Source of the DNA: Alistipes sp.
GTDB taxonomy: Bacteria > Bacteroidota > Bacteroidia > Bacteroidales > Rikenellaceae
Assembly: GCA_020026375.1 (NCBI GenBank)
Contig: JAHHQN010000005.1
Span: 43,938 to 107,937, forward strand
Length of the DNA stretch: 64,000 nt
Direction: 5' to 3'
In this document: positions 52,818-62,100 of the stretch, one piece after another
Layout of the letters: every line of letters begins with the position of its first letter
Position numbering within the stretch: position 1 is the first letter of the stretch
Notes under the pieces: generated by a model
What the model was told of the DNA's origin: nothing
Database searches by the model: none
Seen by the model: the letters and a program-made list of their open reading frames with translations, nothing else
Program-made: the position numbers and the translations under genes

Positions 52818-54131
52818 CTATTCGGCCAGCTGTGCCTCAGCCCACGCCCTCAGCGCACACACGCAGTCATACAGCACACCGGCCTCGCCGCGGAAGGTAC
52901 CCGACCCCGAGGGGGTGCCGTCAATCCTGTACCACTCGTAGAAGCCCCGGTTCTTCATCACACGGTCGAACATGGGCTTACCCTCGGTGTAGGCCTCCTC
53001 CACAAATCCGTAGTCGACCAGCTGACGAATCATACGGCCGCCGAACCACGACCAGTCGCCGCCGTTCTGATAGCTGTAAGGCCCCATGCCCTTGTTCTGG
53101 AACGCTTCCTCGGGATAGGGAGGATAGACCGTGAGACCGATGCTCGGCGCACCCGACTTGCGGACATTGTCGACCATCATGCGGTTGGCCGCCGCCACCT
53201 CGTCGCGGGTCAGCAGTCCGGCCTCGATGGCCACCGCCGTGCCGCCATGATAGCAGATGGCCCGCTCGTCGAGGTCCTCGGAAAAGGGCGAACCGTTGAG
53301 ATAGATGTGGGGAATGAACTTCTGCATCTCCTCGTCCCACAGATGTTCGCGCACCTGTCGGCGGATACCGTCGGCCACCTGCTGCCAGCGTACTTTGGCC
53401 GCATTGTCGGAGGTCAGCTCCGTGAAGCAGTCGATGGCGATGAGGTAGAAAGCATTGTCGTAGATGTCAATGCAGTAGTGGGTGTTCTCGTCGATGACCA
53501 CACCCCACGGATGCTCGGGCTGCACATCGCCCCAGTCGGCGGTCGTTGCCCCCCACAGCAAGCCGTGCTGACGGTCATACCGCTCGGTCTGCAGGAAGTT
53601 CAGCGCCGCCTCCATACGCTCCTCGACAGTGCGGCCGCCCACCTTCTCCTTCAGGAAAGCGCGGTTGCCGCTCCTGGTGACATAACGCCACACGGCCTGT
53701 ATGAGCGACGACTCCTGGTCGGTCTCCACCGTGTTCTTGTGCGCGGCATAGCGCGGCTCCAGCTCCGAGTAGCGAAATTTGTAGCCGTCGGGAGTCTCCA
53801 CCGCCTTGTCGCGGCCGATGAATCCGTCGACGATGTCGCCCGTCTCGCCCTGAAAACGGAAGAAGGTGAGCAGGTTGTCGCGAATCAGACTGTCGGGCAT
53901 GACCTCCATCGCCAGTTCGATGAAGGTGTTGTAGTCGCGAATCCACACCTCGCCGTAGCCGTCACCGGCATTGAATCCGCTCCGCACCACCTCGTGGGCC
54001 AGCGAATCGACATATTCCAGAGCCGGATCGTGAAGAATGGTGCGGGCCAGCTTCACGTTGTTGCTCTCACACGAGACTCCCGTCAGAAGGGCCAGTCCCG
54101 CCATGGTTCCAAATAAAAAATGATGTTGCAT
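52818..54131 (-). CDS. Lipoprotein (alpha/alpha)6-barrel glycosidase
   Basis: A 437-residue lipoprotein (signal ending LLTGVSC). The helical barrel is seen from GYGEVWIRDYNTFIELAMEV, GETGDIVDGFIGRDKAVETP, NTVETDQESSLIQAVWRYV, HGLLWGATTADWGDVQPEHP, MGPYSYQNGGDWSWFGGRM and FYEWYRIDGTPSGSGTFRG. Two acidic positions (WIRDYN and FRGEAG) are catalytic candidates. It belongs with MGH1/GH63-like or related six-hairpin enzymes, but not clearly to GH125. It is the last gene of the operon after the MFS porter (5-bp gap) and probably trims the oligosaccharide whose product is imported. Confidence 0.75.
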   Translation of the reverse strand: MQHHFLFGTMAGLALLTGVSCESNNVKLARTILHDPALEYVDSLAHEVVRSGFNAGDGYGEVWIRDYNTFIELAMEVMPDSLIRDNLLTFFRFQGETGDIVDGFIGRDKAVETPDGYKFRYSELEPRYAAHKNTVETDQESSLIQAVWRYVTRSGNRAFLKEKVGGRTVEERMEAALNFLQTERYDRQHGLLWGATTADWGDVQPEHPWGVVIDENTHYCIDIYDNAFYLIAIDCFTELTSDNAAKVRWQQVADGIRRQVREHLWDEEMQKFIPHIYLNGSPFSEDLDERAICYHGGTAVAIEAGLLTRDEVAAANRMMVDNVRKSGAPSIGLTVYPPYPEEAFQNKGMGPYSYQNGGDWSWFGGRMIRQLVDYGFVEEAYTEGKPMFDRVMKNRGFYEWYRIDGTPSGSGTFRGEAGVLYDCVCALRAWAEAQLAE

Positions 54132-54136
54132 GTCAG

Positions 54137-55303
54137 CTATTGTTTTTTAACGATTTTACACATTCTCACGGCACACAGCAGCAGATAGAGCGTGCAGCCC
54201 ACGGCCACCCATATACCGCCCGTAACGCCTGTCGAGGCGGTCACCACACCGATAAACGGGGCCACCACACCGCCACCGGCGATGGCGGTAATCATCAGAC
54301 CCGAAATCTGATTGGTCTTCGAGGGCATCATCTTGATGGCCACCGAATAGATAATCGAGAAGACCGACGAGGCGAGGAAACCCACACCGCCGATGCAGAC
54401 CATGTTCAGCGTGGCGTTGTCGGAGGCGATCCACACCCCGAGCGTGAGCAGACACAGCACCACATTGGCCAACATGTATTTGTACTCCGCAATCCGGGTC
54501 AGGAGGAAGGCACCCACGAAGGCCCCCACCGTACGGCTCAGGAAATAGCACTGGGGTGCCACTGAAGCCTCCTCCTGCGACCATGCGAAACGCGACATCA
54601 TCACCTTCGAGCTGATGAAGTTGACCGTCACGTCGAGTCCCACCACGAAGAAGATGCCGAAGAACAACATGGCCATTCTGCGATCGGAGAGCAGGCGCAG
54701 CGAGTCGCCCACCGACACCTTCCCGTCCCCGACCTTCTCACGACCGATGGGGGTGGCCATGAGCAGCAGCGACGAGAACAGGGTGAACGCTCCCAGAATC
54801 GGGAAACAGTAGTACCAGTGCTGCTCGCCGAAGTACATCACCGCCAGGAGAATAATCTCGGGGCCGAGCAGCGACGAGAGGGCCTTGATGACCTGTCCGG
54901 CGGTGAGGCTGCCGGTGAGCAGTCTGTCGTCGGTGACCACATTGGCCAGCAGCGGATTGAGCGACACCTGCAACACGGCATTGCCCACCCCCAGAAAGAT
55001 GTAGGTCAGCAGGCAGGTGACACTGTTGTAGACCGCCAGCGGCAGCAGTGTGCCGACCAGCGTAAGCAGCATGCCGGCCAACACCGTATTCTTGCGCCCC
55101 CAGCGGTTCATCACATTACCGACGGGAATAGCCAGAAACAGAAACCAGATGAAGACCAGCGAGGGGACAAGACTGGTCTTGAGGGGCGACCAGCCGAAGG
55201 CGCGCTGCACATAGTCCGACGAGATGCCGACAATGTCGCAGAAGCCCATGATGAAGAAGCACGACAGCACCGAAGCCAGTGCGCAGGCAGTAGTTTTTTT
55301 CAT
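54137..55303 (-). CDS. MFS sugar transporter (FucP/NagP-like)
   Basis: A 388-residue inner-membrane major facilitator with about 12 helices. The N-terminal half has the A-motif-like loop GNVMNRWGRKNTVLAG, followed by NAVLQVSLNPLLANVV, a pattern found in FucP-type sugar:proton symporters. The C-terminal half has SVFSIIYSVAIKMMPSKTNQ and SGLMITAIAGGGVVAPFIGV. Together with the downstream ROK-type kinase and phosphomannose isomerase-like protein, the substrate is inferred to be mannose or a related hexose. The start lies 12 bp after the ROK stop. Confidence 0.88.
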   Translation of the reverse strand: MKKTTACALASVLSCFFIMGFCDIVGISSDYVQRAFGWSPLKTSLVPSLVFIWFLFLAIPVGNVMNRWGRKNTVLAGMLLTLVGTLLPLAVYNSVTCLLTYIFLGVGNAVLQVSLNPLLANVVTDDRLLTGSLTAGQVIKALSSLLGPEIILLAVMYFGEQHWYYCFPILGAFTLFSSLLLMATPIGREKVGDGKVSVGDSLRLLSDRRMAMLFFGIFFVVGLDVTVNFISSKVMMSRFAWSQEEASVAPQCYFLSRTVGAFVGAFLLTRIAEYKYMLANVVLCLLTLGVWIASDNATLNMVCIGGVGFLASSVFSIIYSVAIKMMPSKTNQISGLMITAIAGGGVVAPFIGVVTASTGVTGGIWVAVGCTLYLLLCAVRMCKIVKKQ

Positions 55304-55315
55304 AGGGTAAGAGGG

Positions 55316-56440
55316 TTATTGTTTGATGATTCCGTCCAAGCGGTTGAGTGCATAGGCGTAGGCTCCCAGCGCAATGGCCTCGCTGGTGCCGATGGCCGAC
55401 ACGGCGATGCCGCTCTTGCGATGCGGATAGCAGATGACCTGCTCCCCGGTACCGGGAACGGTCACACGACGGCTGTCGTCGCGGAGCAACTCCCTCCACC
55501 CCTCTTCGCCGCTCAGGTCGAAGACCTCCATCTGCACACGGTCGAAACGCTCGCCGCGGCAGGTCGACAGCGGAGTGTGAAGCACCTCCATCACGCCGGG
55601 AAGGATATATTTGGCGGCACCCGACAGACCGCCGCCAATGGCCACCACTCCATCGACAATGTCCAGCACATGGGCCACGGTATGTCCCACCACATTGCCC
55701 AGTGTGTGAAACGCGCGTCGGGCCGCCGCGGCATCGCCTTCGCGCAGCCCCTCGGCCACCTCGAAAATCTCCTTGGGCGAGAGCGTGTCACACCCTCCGC
55801 CATATTGGGCATACATGCGGCGCACGGCACGAATGCTCACATGCTCCTCGGCAATCATCTCGGCATCAAAAGGATTCTGCATAAGCCACACATCGCCGCC
55901 ACAACCATTGTCACCCGTGAGCAGCCGGCCGCCGATGACCACACCGCAGCCATAGCCCGTGCCGAGGGTGATACCGATGAGATTGTGGTAGCGTTTGGGG
56001 TTGCCGCACGCCTCCAGACGGCGGTTCACTTCGGGCAGCAAACCGCAGAGGGCCTCGCCATAGGCGTAGAGGTTGCCGTCGTTGTTGATGTAGACCGGCA
56101 CCCCGAAGTGACGGCTCAGGAAAGGACCCAACGCCACACCGCCCCTGAAGGCCGGAAAGTTGGGCAGGTCGCCGATGACTCCGTTGGCATAGTCGGCCGG
56201 TCCAGGAAAGGCGAAACTGATGGCCGCGGGACGCTCGCCGAGCTGCTGCTCGACCTGCGAAAAACCCGCTATGAGCTGTGCATAGCACCCCTCCAAATCA
56301 TCGGCCACGGCCGGAAGGGCCACCTTGTCGACCACCTCGCGACCCGAACGAATGGCCGAGAAAACGAAATTCGTGCCGCCGGCATCGAGTGTCATCACCA
56401 CACGCGGATCGCGGGTGAAAGAGAGATTAGAATCTGACAT
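55316..56440 (-). CDS. ROK-family sugar kinase, probable mannose/fructose-type
   Basis: A 374-residue ROK protein without a DNA-binding domain. The phosphate loop is VMTLDAGGTNFVFSAI, the catalytic Asp is in YINNDGNLYAYGEA, and the ROK-type ITLGTGYGCGVVIGGRLL motif follows. The usual zinc cluster (GxHCxxGxxGCxE) is not recognisable: here the region reads TGDNGCGGDVWLM. A C-terminal nucleotide-binding half contains VAIGGGLSGAAKYILPG. The start overlaps the PMI-like stop by 14 bp. The pairing with a phosphomannose isomerase-like enzyme suggests it phosphorylates mannose; the substrate is an inference. Confidence 0.87.
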   Translation of the reverse strand: MSDSNLSFTRDPRVVMTLDAGGTNFVFSAIRSGREVVDKVALPAVADDLEGCYAQLIAGFSQVEQQLGERPAAISFAFPGPADYANGVIGDLPNFPAFRGGVALGPFLSRHFGVPVYINNDGNLYAYGEALCGLLPEVNRRLEACGNPKRYHNLIGITLGTGYGCGVVIGGRLLTGDNGCGGDVWLMQNPFDAEMIAEEHVSIRAVRRMYAQYGGGCDTLSPKEIFEVAEGLREGDAAAARRAFHTLGNVVGHTVAHVLDIVDGVVAIGGGLSGAAKYILPGVMEVLHTPLSTCRGERFDRVQMEVFDLSGEEGWRELLRDDSRRVTVPGTGEQVICYPHRKSGIAVSAIGTSEAIALGAYAYALNRLDGIIKQ

Positions 56441-58151
56441 AAGCCTTGATGGTTCCGTTCAACTGCTTGTTGTTGTCGTCCAGCGGACGTATGGTGTAGC
56501 CACCGACACAGGCCGGTATGATGAAAGTCTCGGCATAGTGGACCACGAACGGCTCGAATGCCCCCGTGGGACTCTCCACCACCGCCTCGTCGCCCTCGAT
56601 GTAGTTCAGCACATTGACACTGTTGCCCGTCGAATGGGGCACCTTGCCCGTGAACCAATGGCGGCGTGTCTCGATAAACTCGTTCTCGTGGAGTCCCGTA
56701 CGCTCCTCGCGCCACCCCTCGCCCGAGGCCACCTCCTCCACATGATTGTAGAGACAGGCCTTCACAAAGTCGGTGTCGCGGCCCCAGTCGATGACCTTCG
56801 CGCCGCGCTCGACATTGATGGGACGCGGCTTGCCGTCGAGTCCCAGACGCTGCCAGTCCCACAGCTTGAAGGTGAAGAGGTTGGGCGTACTGCTGATTTC
56901 CAGCACCATGGCATTGGCACCCGAACAATGGACCGTGCCTCCCGGAATGAGGAAATGGTCGTGCTTGCGGGCAGGAAAGACATTGGCGTATTTCTCGGCA
57001 TCGAACACCAGCTCGCCACGCTGCGCCCTGCGCAGGTCGTCGATCATGGCTTCGGGGTCGATACCCTTCTTCAATCCCAGATAGACCGTCGCCCCCTCAC
57101 CGGCATCGAGCAGGTAGTAGCTCTCGTCCTGGGTGTAGTGCAGACCGAAATTCTCGTGGGCGAACTGTGTGGTGGGGTGTACCTGGAGACTCAGGTTGCC
57201 GCCGCCGATGGTGTCCAGGAAATCGAAACGAATGGGGAAATCCTTTCCGAAACGTGCCTCGACGGGTGCGCCCAGCACCTCGCGGCTGCGCAGCAGAATC
57301 AAATCCACCGACGGCAGCTCGAACAGCAGACCGTCCACACGGAACAGCAGGCTGTTCTCCTCGGGTACACAGTCGAAGCACCAGCCGTAGTTCTTCGCCC
57401 CGCGGTCGAGTCCGCAGACCTCCTTCATCCACTGTCCGCCCCACGGTGCAGGGTCGAAGAACGGCACCACACGGAACGGGCGGTGCGCCGTAAGGTCGAT
57501 ACCTTTGAAGAACGTGGCGCGGTCGATGAGCTTGGGACACGACATGTCGTTGGTGTCGAGCCAGTAGTCCACCTTGTCGAAAAGACCGTCCTTGTAGCGG
57601 TCGAGCATGCGCCAGTCGTTGAAAAGGCCGCGCTTGTATTGCAGGCTCACCGCCTCGTGGCGATTGTCGATGCCCACCGCCTTGACCAGATGTTTGCGGA
57701 AACGCTGCTGGATTTCCCAGCGTGCCATGTCGGCATAGACCAGCACACGCTCCATGCCTTCGGTGACCAGAGCGGCACCCGTGCCGATGACCAGCGTGCA
57801 GCCTTCCGACGACGAAAGGGTCGCGCGCGCCGCCTCCAATGCCTCCCTGTCGAAGTATTCCGAAAGTCGGAAATTGGTCATGTAACCGAACAGAACATCG
57901 TCGGTCATGTACCTACTTGTCATCTCCAGAAGTTCCTTTTCGGACTTCATCAGCGTGCGTGTCTCGATGAGCCGGGAATGGGGAAGAGCGGCAAACCGTT
58001 CGACGATTTCCTCCTCCATCACGCCGGCATAGCAATCGACAGCCAGCACCTTTTTCGAGGGCAGAGCGGCCAGTATGTCGTTCCAGCCGCTTTTTATCCA
58101 ACCGTCGGCGATGAGTGTCGACGGGAATTTATCATACTTGTAACTTCTCAT
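56427..58151 (-). CDS. Class I mannose-6-phosphate isomerase-like protein with a kinase-like N-terminal domain
   Basis: A 574-residue protein. The C-terminal part (about 220-574) matches class I phosphomannose isomerase: WGGQWMKEVCGLDRGAKNYG, FDFLDTIGGGNLSLQVHPTT (zinc Gln and His), YTQDESYYLLDA (Glu) and FLIPGGTVHCSGAN (His). The N-terminal part (about 1-215) resembles the uridine-kinase fold (VLAVDCYAGVMEEEIVERF; GCTLVIGTGAALV; VLVYADMARWEIQQRFRK) but lacks a Walker A loop. It probably converts mannose-6-phosphate to fructose-6-phosphate; the role of the N-domain is unknown. It is the first gene of the operon, with an operator-like palindrome in its leader. Confidence 0.87.
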   Translation of the reverse strand: MRSYKYDKFPSTLIADGWIKSGWNDILAALPSKKVLAVDCYAGVMEEEIVERFAALPHSRLIETRTLMKSEKELLEMTSRYMTDDVLFGYMTNFRLSEYFDREALEAARATLSSSEGCTLVIGTGAALVTEGMERVLVYADMARWEIQQRFRKHLVKAVGIDNRHEAVSLQYKRGLFNDWRMLDRYKDGLFDKVDYWLDTNDMSCPKLIDRATFFKGIDLTAHRPFRVVPFFDPAPWGGQWMKEVCGLDRGAKNYGWCFDCVPEENSLLFRVDGLLFELPSVDLILLRSREVLGAPVEARFGKDFPIRFDFLDTIGGGNLSLQVHPTTQFAHENFGLHYTQDESYYLLDAGEGATVYLGLKKGIDPEAMIDDLRRAQRGELVFDAEKYANVFPARKHDHFLIPGGTVHCSGANAMVLEISSTPNLFTFKLWDWQRLGLDGKPRPINVERGAKVIDWGRDTDFVKACLYNHVEEVASGEGWREERTGLHENEFIETRRHWFTGKVPHSTGNSVNVLNYIEGDEAVVESPTGAFEPFVVHYAETFIIPACVGGYTIRPLDDNNKQLNGTIKAYVRF

Positions 58152-58169
58152 TCGGTGGTTCTACTATTT

Positions 58170-58181
58170 GTATGAACATAT
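58170..58181. promoter_or_regulatory. Candidate GntR operator in the PMI operon leader
   Basis: GTATGAACATAT, a near-perfect inverted repeat (GTATG-AA-CATAT), lies 11 bp downstream of the minus-strand -7 box of the operon, where a bound repressor would block initiation. The same sequence with a perfect GTATG/CATAC pair recurs upstream of the GH92 gene. Confidence 0.6.
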
Positions 58182-58192
58182 ATTAGTTTGTG

Positions 58193-58200
58193 CAAATATA
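58193..58200 (-). promoter_or_regulatory. -7 promoter box of the PMI-ROK-MFS-glycosidase operon
   Basis: TATATTTG on the minus strand fits TAnnTTTG, about 42 bp before the first gene, with the candidate operator just downstream. Confidence 0.6.
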
Positions 58201-58229
58201 CTTATTTCCGAATAAATAAACCAATAATA

Positions 58230-58260
58230 TTGCGAATTATTGATATTTCGCATAACTTTG
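58230..58260 (+). promoter_or_regulatory. Promoter of the GntR regulator gene
   Basis: A -33 TTG (58230-58232) and a -7 TAACTTTG (58253-58260) are separated by 20 bp, followed by the start codon 38 bp downstream. It is divergent from the PMI operon promoter. Confidence 0.65.
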
Positions 58261-58298
58261 TACAAAACAATCAAGAAATCAGATAATACCGCTCAGTT

Positions 58299-59021
58299 AT
58301 GGCCGCCGCAAAAAAACCGTTACACCTCCAGGCGGAGGAGTATATCCGAAAACTCATACAGGAGAAAAAATACAAAGAGGGGAAACTGCTGCCCAAGGAG
58401 GTCGACCTGGCCCAACAACTCCACATCTCGCGCAACACGCTCCGACTGGCCATCAACAAACTGGTGATGGAGGGACTGCTGGTGCGCAAGAAGGGCATCG
58501 GCACCAAGGTCGCCCGACAGAGTGTAGTGAGCGGTCTGCAGAACTGGCTCAGCTTCTCGCAGGAGATGAAGCGCATGGGGCTGGAAATCTGCAACTTCGA
58601 ACTGCACGTCTCCTACCGCACGTTCGACAACGAAATCCGCGAATTTTTCAACCTCAAGGGCGACTCCGCCCCCAAGACCCTGGTCATGGAGCGCGTGAGA
58701 GGCACCGAGGACAATCCGTTCGTCTACTTCATCTCTTACTTCAATCCCGAGCTGGGCATCAGAAGCGACGAGGACTTCACACGCCCCCTCTACGAGATGC
58801 TCGACAAGGAGTACGACATACATGTGAAGACCAGCATCGAGGAGATTTCGGCACGGCTGGCCGGACGCGACATCGCCGAGAAGCTCGACATCAGCGAAAA
58901 CGACCCCATACTTATCCGCAAACGCTTCATCTACGACGACAACAAAATCCCCGTGGAGTACAACATCGGCTACTACAAGGCCGAATGCTTCACCTACAAG
59001 ATACAGGCCGACAGAAATTAG
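58299..59021 (+). CDS. GntR-family regulator with UTRA ligand-binding domain
   Basis: A 240-residue transcription factor of the HutC subfamily. The N-terminal winged helix (about 8-70) contains YIRKLIQEKKYKEGKLLPKE, ISRNTLRLAINKLVMEGLLV and RKKGIGTKVA. The C-terminal UTRA domain (about 90-235) has FFNLKGDSAPKTLVMERVRG and IRKRFIYDDNKIPVEYNIGY and would sense a sugar phosphate or similar ligand. It is divergent from the PMI-led operon, so it is the obvious candidate for the factor that binds the shared GTATGAACATA site. It is probably a repressor relieved by the imported sugar or its phosphate. Confidence 0.92.
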   Translation: MAAAKKPLHLQAEEYIRKLIQEKKYKEGKLLPKEVDLAQQLHISRNTLRLAINKLVMEGLLVRKKGIGTKVARQSVVSGLQNWLSFSQEMKRMGLEICNFELHVSYRTFDNEIREFFNLKGDSAPKTLVMERVRGTEDNPFVYFISYFNPELGIRSDEDFTRPLYEMLDKEYDIHVKTSIEEISARLAGRDIAEKLDISENDPILIRKRFIYDDNKIPVEYNIGYYKAECFTYKIQADRN

Positions 59022-59033
59022 ACCTTCAAGGCC

Positions 59034-59077
59034 ACAAAAAAAAGGAGATGCCCCACAAAAGGCATCTCCTTTTTCTT
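59034..59077 (+). terminator. Intrinsic terminator after the GntR regulator gene
   Basis: An 11-bp stem (AAGGAGATGCC / GGCATCTCCTT) with an eight-base loop and a T-rich end, 20 bp after the stop codon. Confidence 0.88.
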
Positions 59078-59171
59078 TCAGCACGGCACGACTCCTCCAC
59101 ACAGGACGCCTTGCCGGCTGAAACGGCAGTGCCGGCTGTTACACCTGTGCAGCGGCACTGCCCGTCAATGA

Positions 59172-62100
59172 CTAATTATGCTGATAAAAATTGACGGTTC
59201 CCCACTCCTTGTTCGGCTCGCTGCCCATGTAGAGGACCAGCTCGCCGCCCTTCAACAATTCGCTCGCCGGGAAGCAGAAGCTCGAAAGCTCCCTGCCGTT
59301 GAGTGTGGCCCGGCGGATATAGATGTTCTTGCGCGAAAGCTCCTCGGCACGAATGACGAACTTGCCGCCACGGCCGTATCTATGTCCCAAATCAATCTCC
59401 GTCTCGCGGAACAACGGGCTGGAAATCTCATACACGGGATCTACACGGCAACCGCCGTCGGTCTGGAACAGACCCATGGCCGCCATCACCAGCCAGGCAC
59501 TCATCTGTCCCTGGTCCTCGTCACCCAGATAGGCGTTGGCAATGCCGCAGCCGTAGTAGCGGTCGATAATTGAGCGTGACCATTTCTGGGTCAGCCACGG
59601 GCGCTTGGCCCAGTTGAACAGGAAGGCGAAATGCATCGACTGCTGGTTGCCCTGCACCACGGGATAGTCCCAATACTGGTCGTTGGGCGCATTGTAACGC
59701 CACGGCTCGCTGACCTCGAAACCCCAGTTCAGACGGTTGACAAAGTCGTCGACCCCCATGATGTCAATCAGTGCGGGTACATTCTGCGGCACGAAGTAGG
59801 ACAACTGCCACGAGTTCCCCTCGACATAGTGATGGTTGCGCCCCGTGAGGAAGGGGTTGAAATCCTCAACGAAATGCCCCGTCGTGTCGCGCAGGTGGGC
59901 ATAGCCGTTGTCGGGGTTGATGGCATTGCGCCACCAGTTGCCGCGCTCGTCGAAGAGCGCATAGTCGGCATAGCGTCCCATCGCCTTGGCCAACTGTCCC
60001 ACCGTCCAGTCGTCGAACGAGTACTCCAGCGTATTGGAGAAGCGGCCCAGCTCCATCGGCACATATTTGTATTTGAGATAAGGCTCCAAATCGCGGTTAC
60101 CGGCAAAACCTCCGGCCACATGCTGTGCCGGTGTGGTCTGCATCTTCTTCACCGCCTCGAGCATCTTCTCCGCGTCGTAGTCGCGGATACCCATCTGATA
60201 GGCCGACACCATCTGGGGAATTTCATGCTCGGCCACCATCACGGGAATATACTCCATACCCGCCGGACCTTTGGCCAGCCAGCCGTTGGAGTCGTAGAGG
60301 GCCAGCTGGGAGTTCACCCAGCGCGAACTCCACTCGGGAGCAACCAGATTCCACACCTGATTGAGATTCCAGAACGTGTTCCAGAAGGCATCGCAGCCGA
60401 GGGCCATGTGTTCGGGATTGTCGAAGCGGCGCACCTGCTCGTCGGGCGACATCCACTCGCCGTTGACATCGCTCCACGTATTGCGGCAGAACGAACGGTA
60501 GAGATTGGTGTAGAAGCGCACCTTCTCCAGACGGTTGTCCGTCGAGACCTTCACACGGCCGAGCAGTGCATTCCATGTCTGCTTCTGGTGGGCCACCACC
60601 TTGTCGAAATCCCAGCCGAAGGGGTCGGAAATCTCGGTGAGGAGGTTCAGCGAGGCGTTCTCGATGCTCACGGGCGAGATACCCGTGCGCACCTGCACCA
60701 CGGGGTGACGGCGCGTGTCAAATTCCACATAGGCTCCCGCGTCCTTGAGATGAGTGCCGCGAATGGTCTTGCCCTCAAGGAGTTCGTCGTCGGTCCAGCC
60801 GGCGAATTTAAGGATAGGCGAGTCGAACTCCATCACGAAGTTGACCACATACTCCTGATCGGCATCGTCGCTCCACACATGCGGACGCGGCGAAATCTGT
60901 TTCGAGAAGCCCTCGATGCGCGACTCACCCACCTGACGGATACAGACCTCCTGCAAGTCGTAGACATACTCCGAGGGGATATTCAAATCAATCATCACAC
61001 GGCCGTCGCGCTCCGAAGGGAAGGTGTAGCGCTGGAAGCCGGCACGTTCGGTGGCGGTCAGCTCCGCCCATATCTTCGTGTCGGAGAGGAACACCTTATA
61101 ATATCCCAGCGGTGCCTCCTCGGTCGACTTGTCGATGCGCGAGCGGTAGCCGCTGTCGGGGTCGGTCTCGTCGCCCACCGTCACAAAGAGGTCACCGTTG
61201 GTGGGCATCATACCCAGTCCGGCCATCGTCCACTCGTGGATATGGCTGAAACAGCCGATGGACTCAAAGGTAGGCTGATAGCCCGACTGCCAGCCGCCGT
61301 TCTGATTGTCGGGGCTGAGTTTGACCATGCTGAACGGCATCCACGGCCCCGGAGCAATCATCCAGCGCGAGTGGGCCGTGCCGATTCGGGTGTCGACATA
61401 ATCGGCCGGAGCGACAACCTGCTGCGGTGTTCTCGTCACCACACCCTTCTCCAGCAGACGGTCGCCGATATAAATCTCATAGCAGCTGCGCGTCTTGCGG
61501 TCCACCTGCGGCATGGGTGCTTCGAACACATAGCGCATCGCATCGACAGAGGAGCGGAAAATCTCGCCGCCATCGAGCCGCACGCTCAACTCGGAATTTC
61601 CCGACAGATGCTCCACATCGACCAAAAGGGGTTGGAAGATCCCCTCGCCGTTCTCCACGGCATAGTCGGCCGCCGATACTCCGCGCAGAAAGGCCTCCGC
61701 ATCGTTGTCGACGAGTCGGGCCGAACCGCCACCCTCCAGCGTCACACGGTCGAAGACCACCCAGCCGCCTTCCAGCACCGAGAGAATCACCTCATTGCCG
61801 CCGCGTCGCAGATCGGAGACACGAAGCGGCAACGACAACACACGCTCCCGGGCATGGGAGGCATCGCCCTTCAACACGGCATCACTGCCACCCTCCAGCC
61901 TGAAGCGTCGCTCCACATCGTTGACGCGCACCTTCACCACCGCACCGCCGGCATTGACATCGACCAGGTCGACCACCAGATTGAGATTGCCGCCCGAGGG
62001 GGCCTTCTCCAGCCCGAACAACACATGAATATCGTGGGTTCTCCAGCCCGATGTGCCGCCCGTGCCACCCCAACCGTCCTTCGGGCCGGGGAGTATATAG

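Noticed and set aside
52818..54131. GH125 alpha-mannosidase assignment
   Set aside because: The expected GH125 motifs near the N-terminus are not visible; the sequence fits the broader MGH1/GH63-like helical barrel group better.
59100..59160. Hairpin-rich GC segment downstream of the GH92 stop as a terminator
   Set aside because: GCCGGC repeats could pair, but no T run follows on the minus strand.
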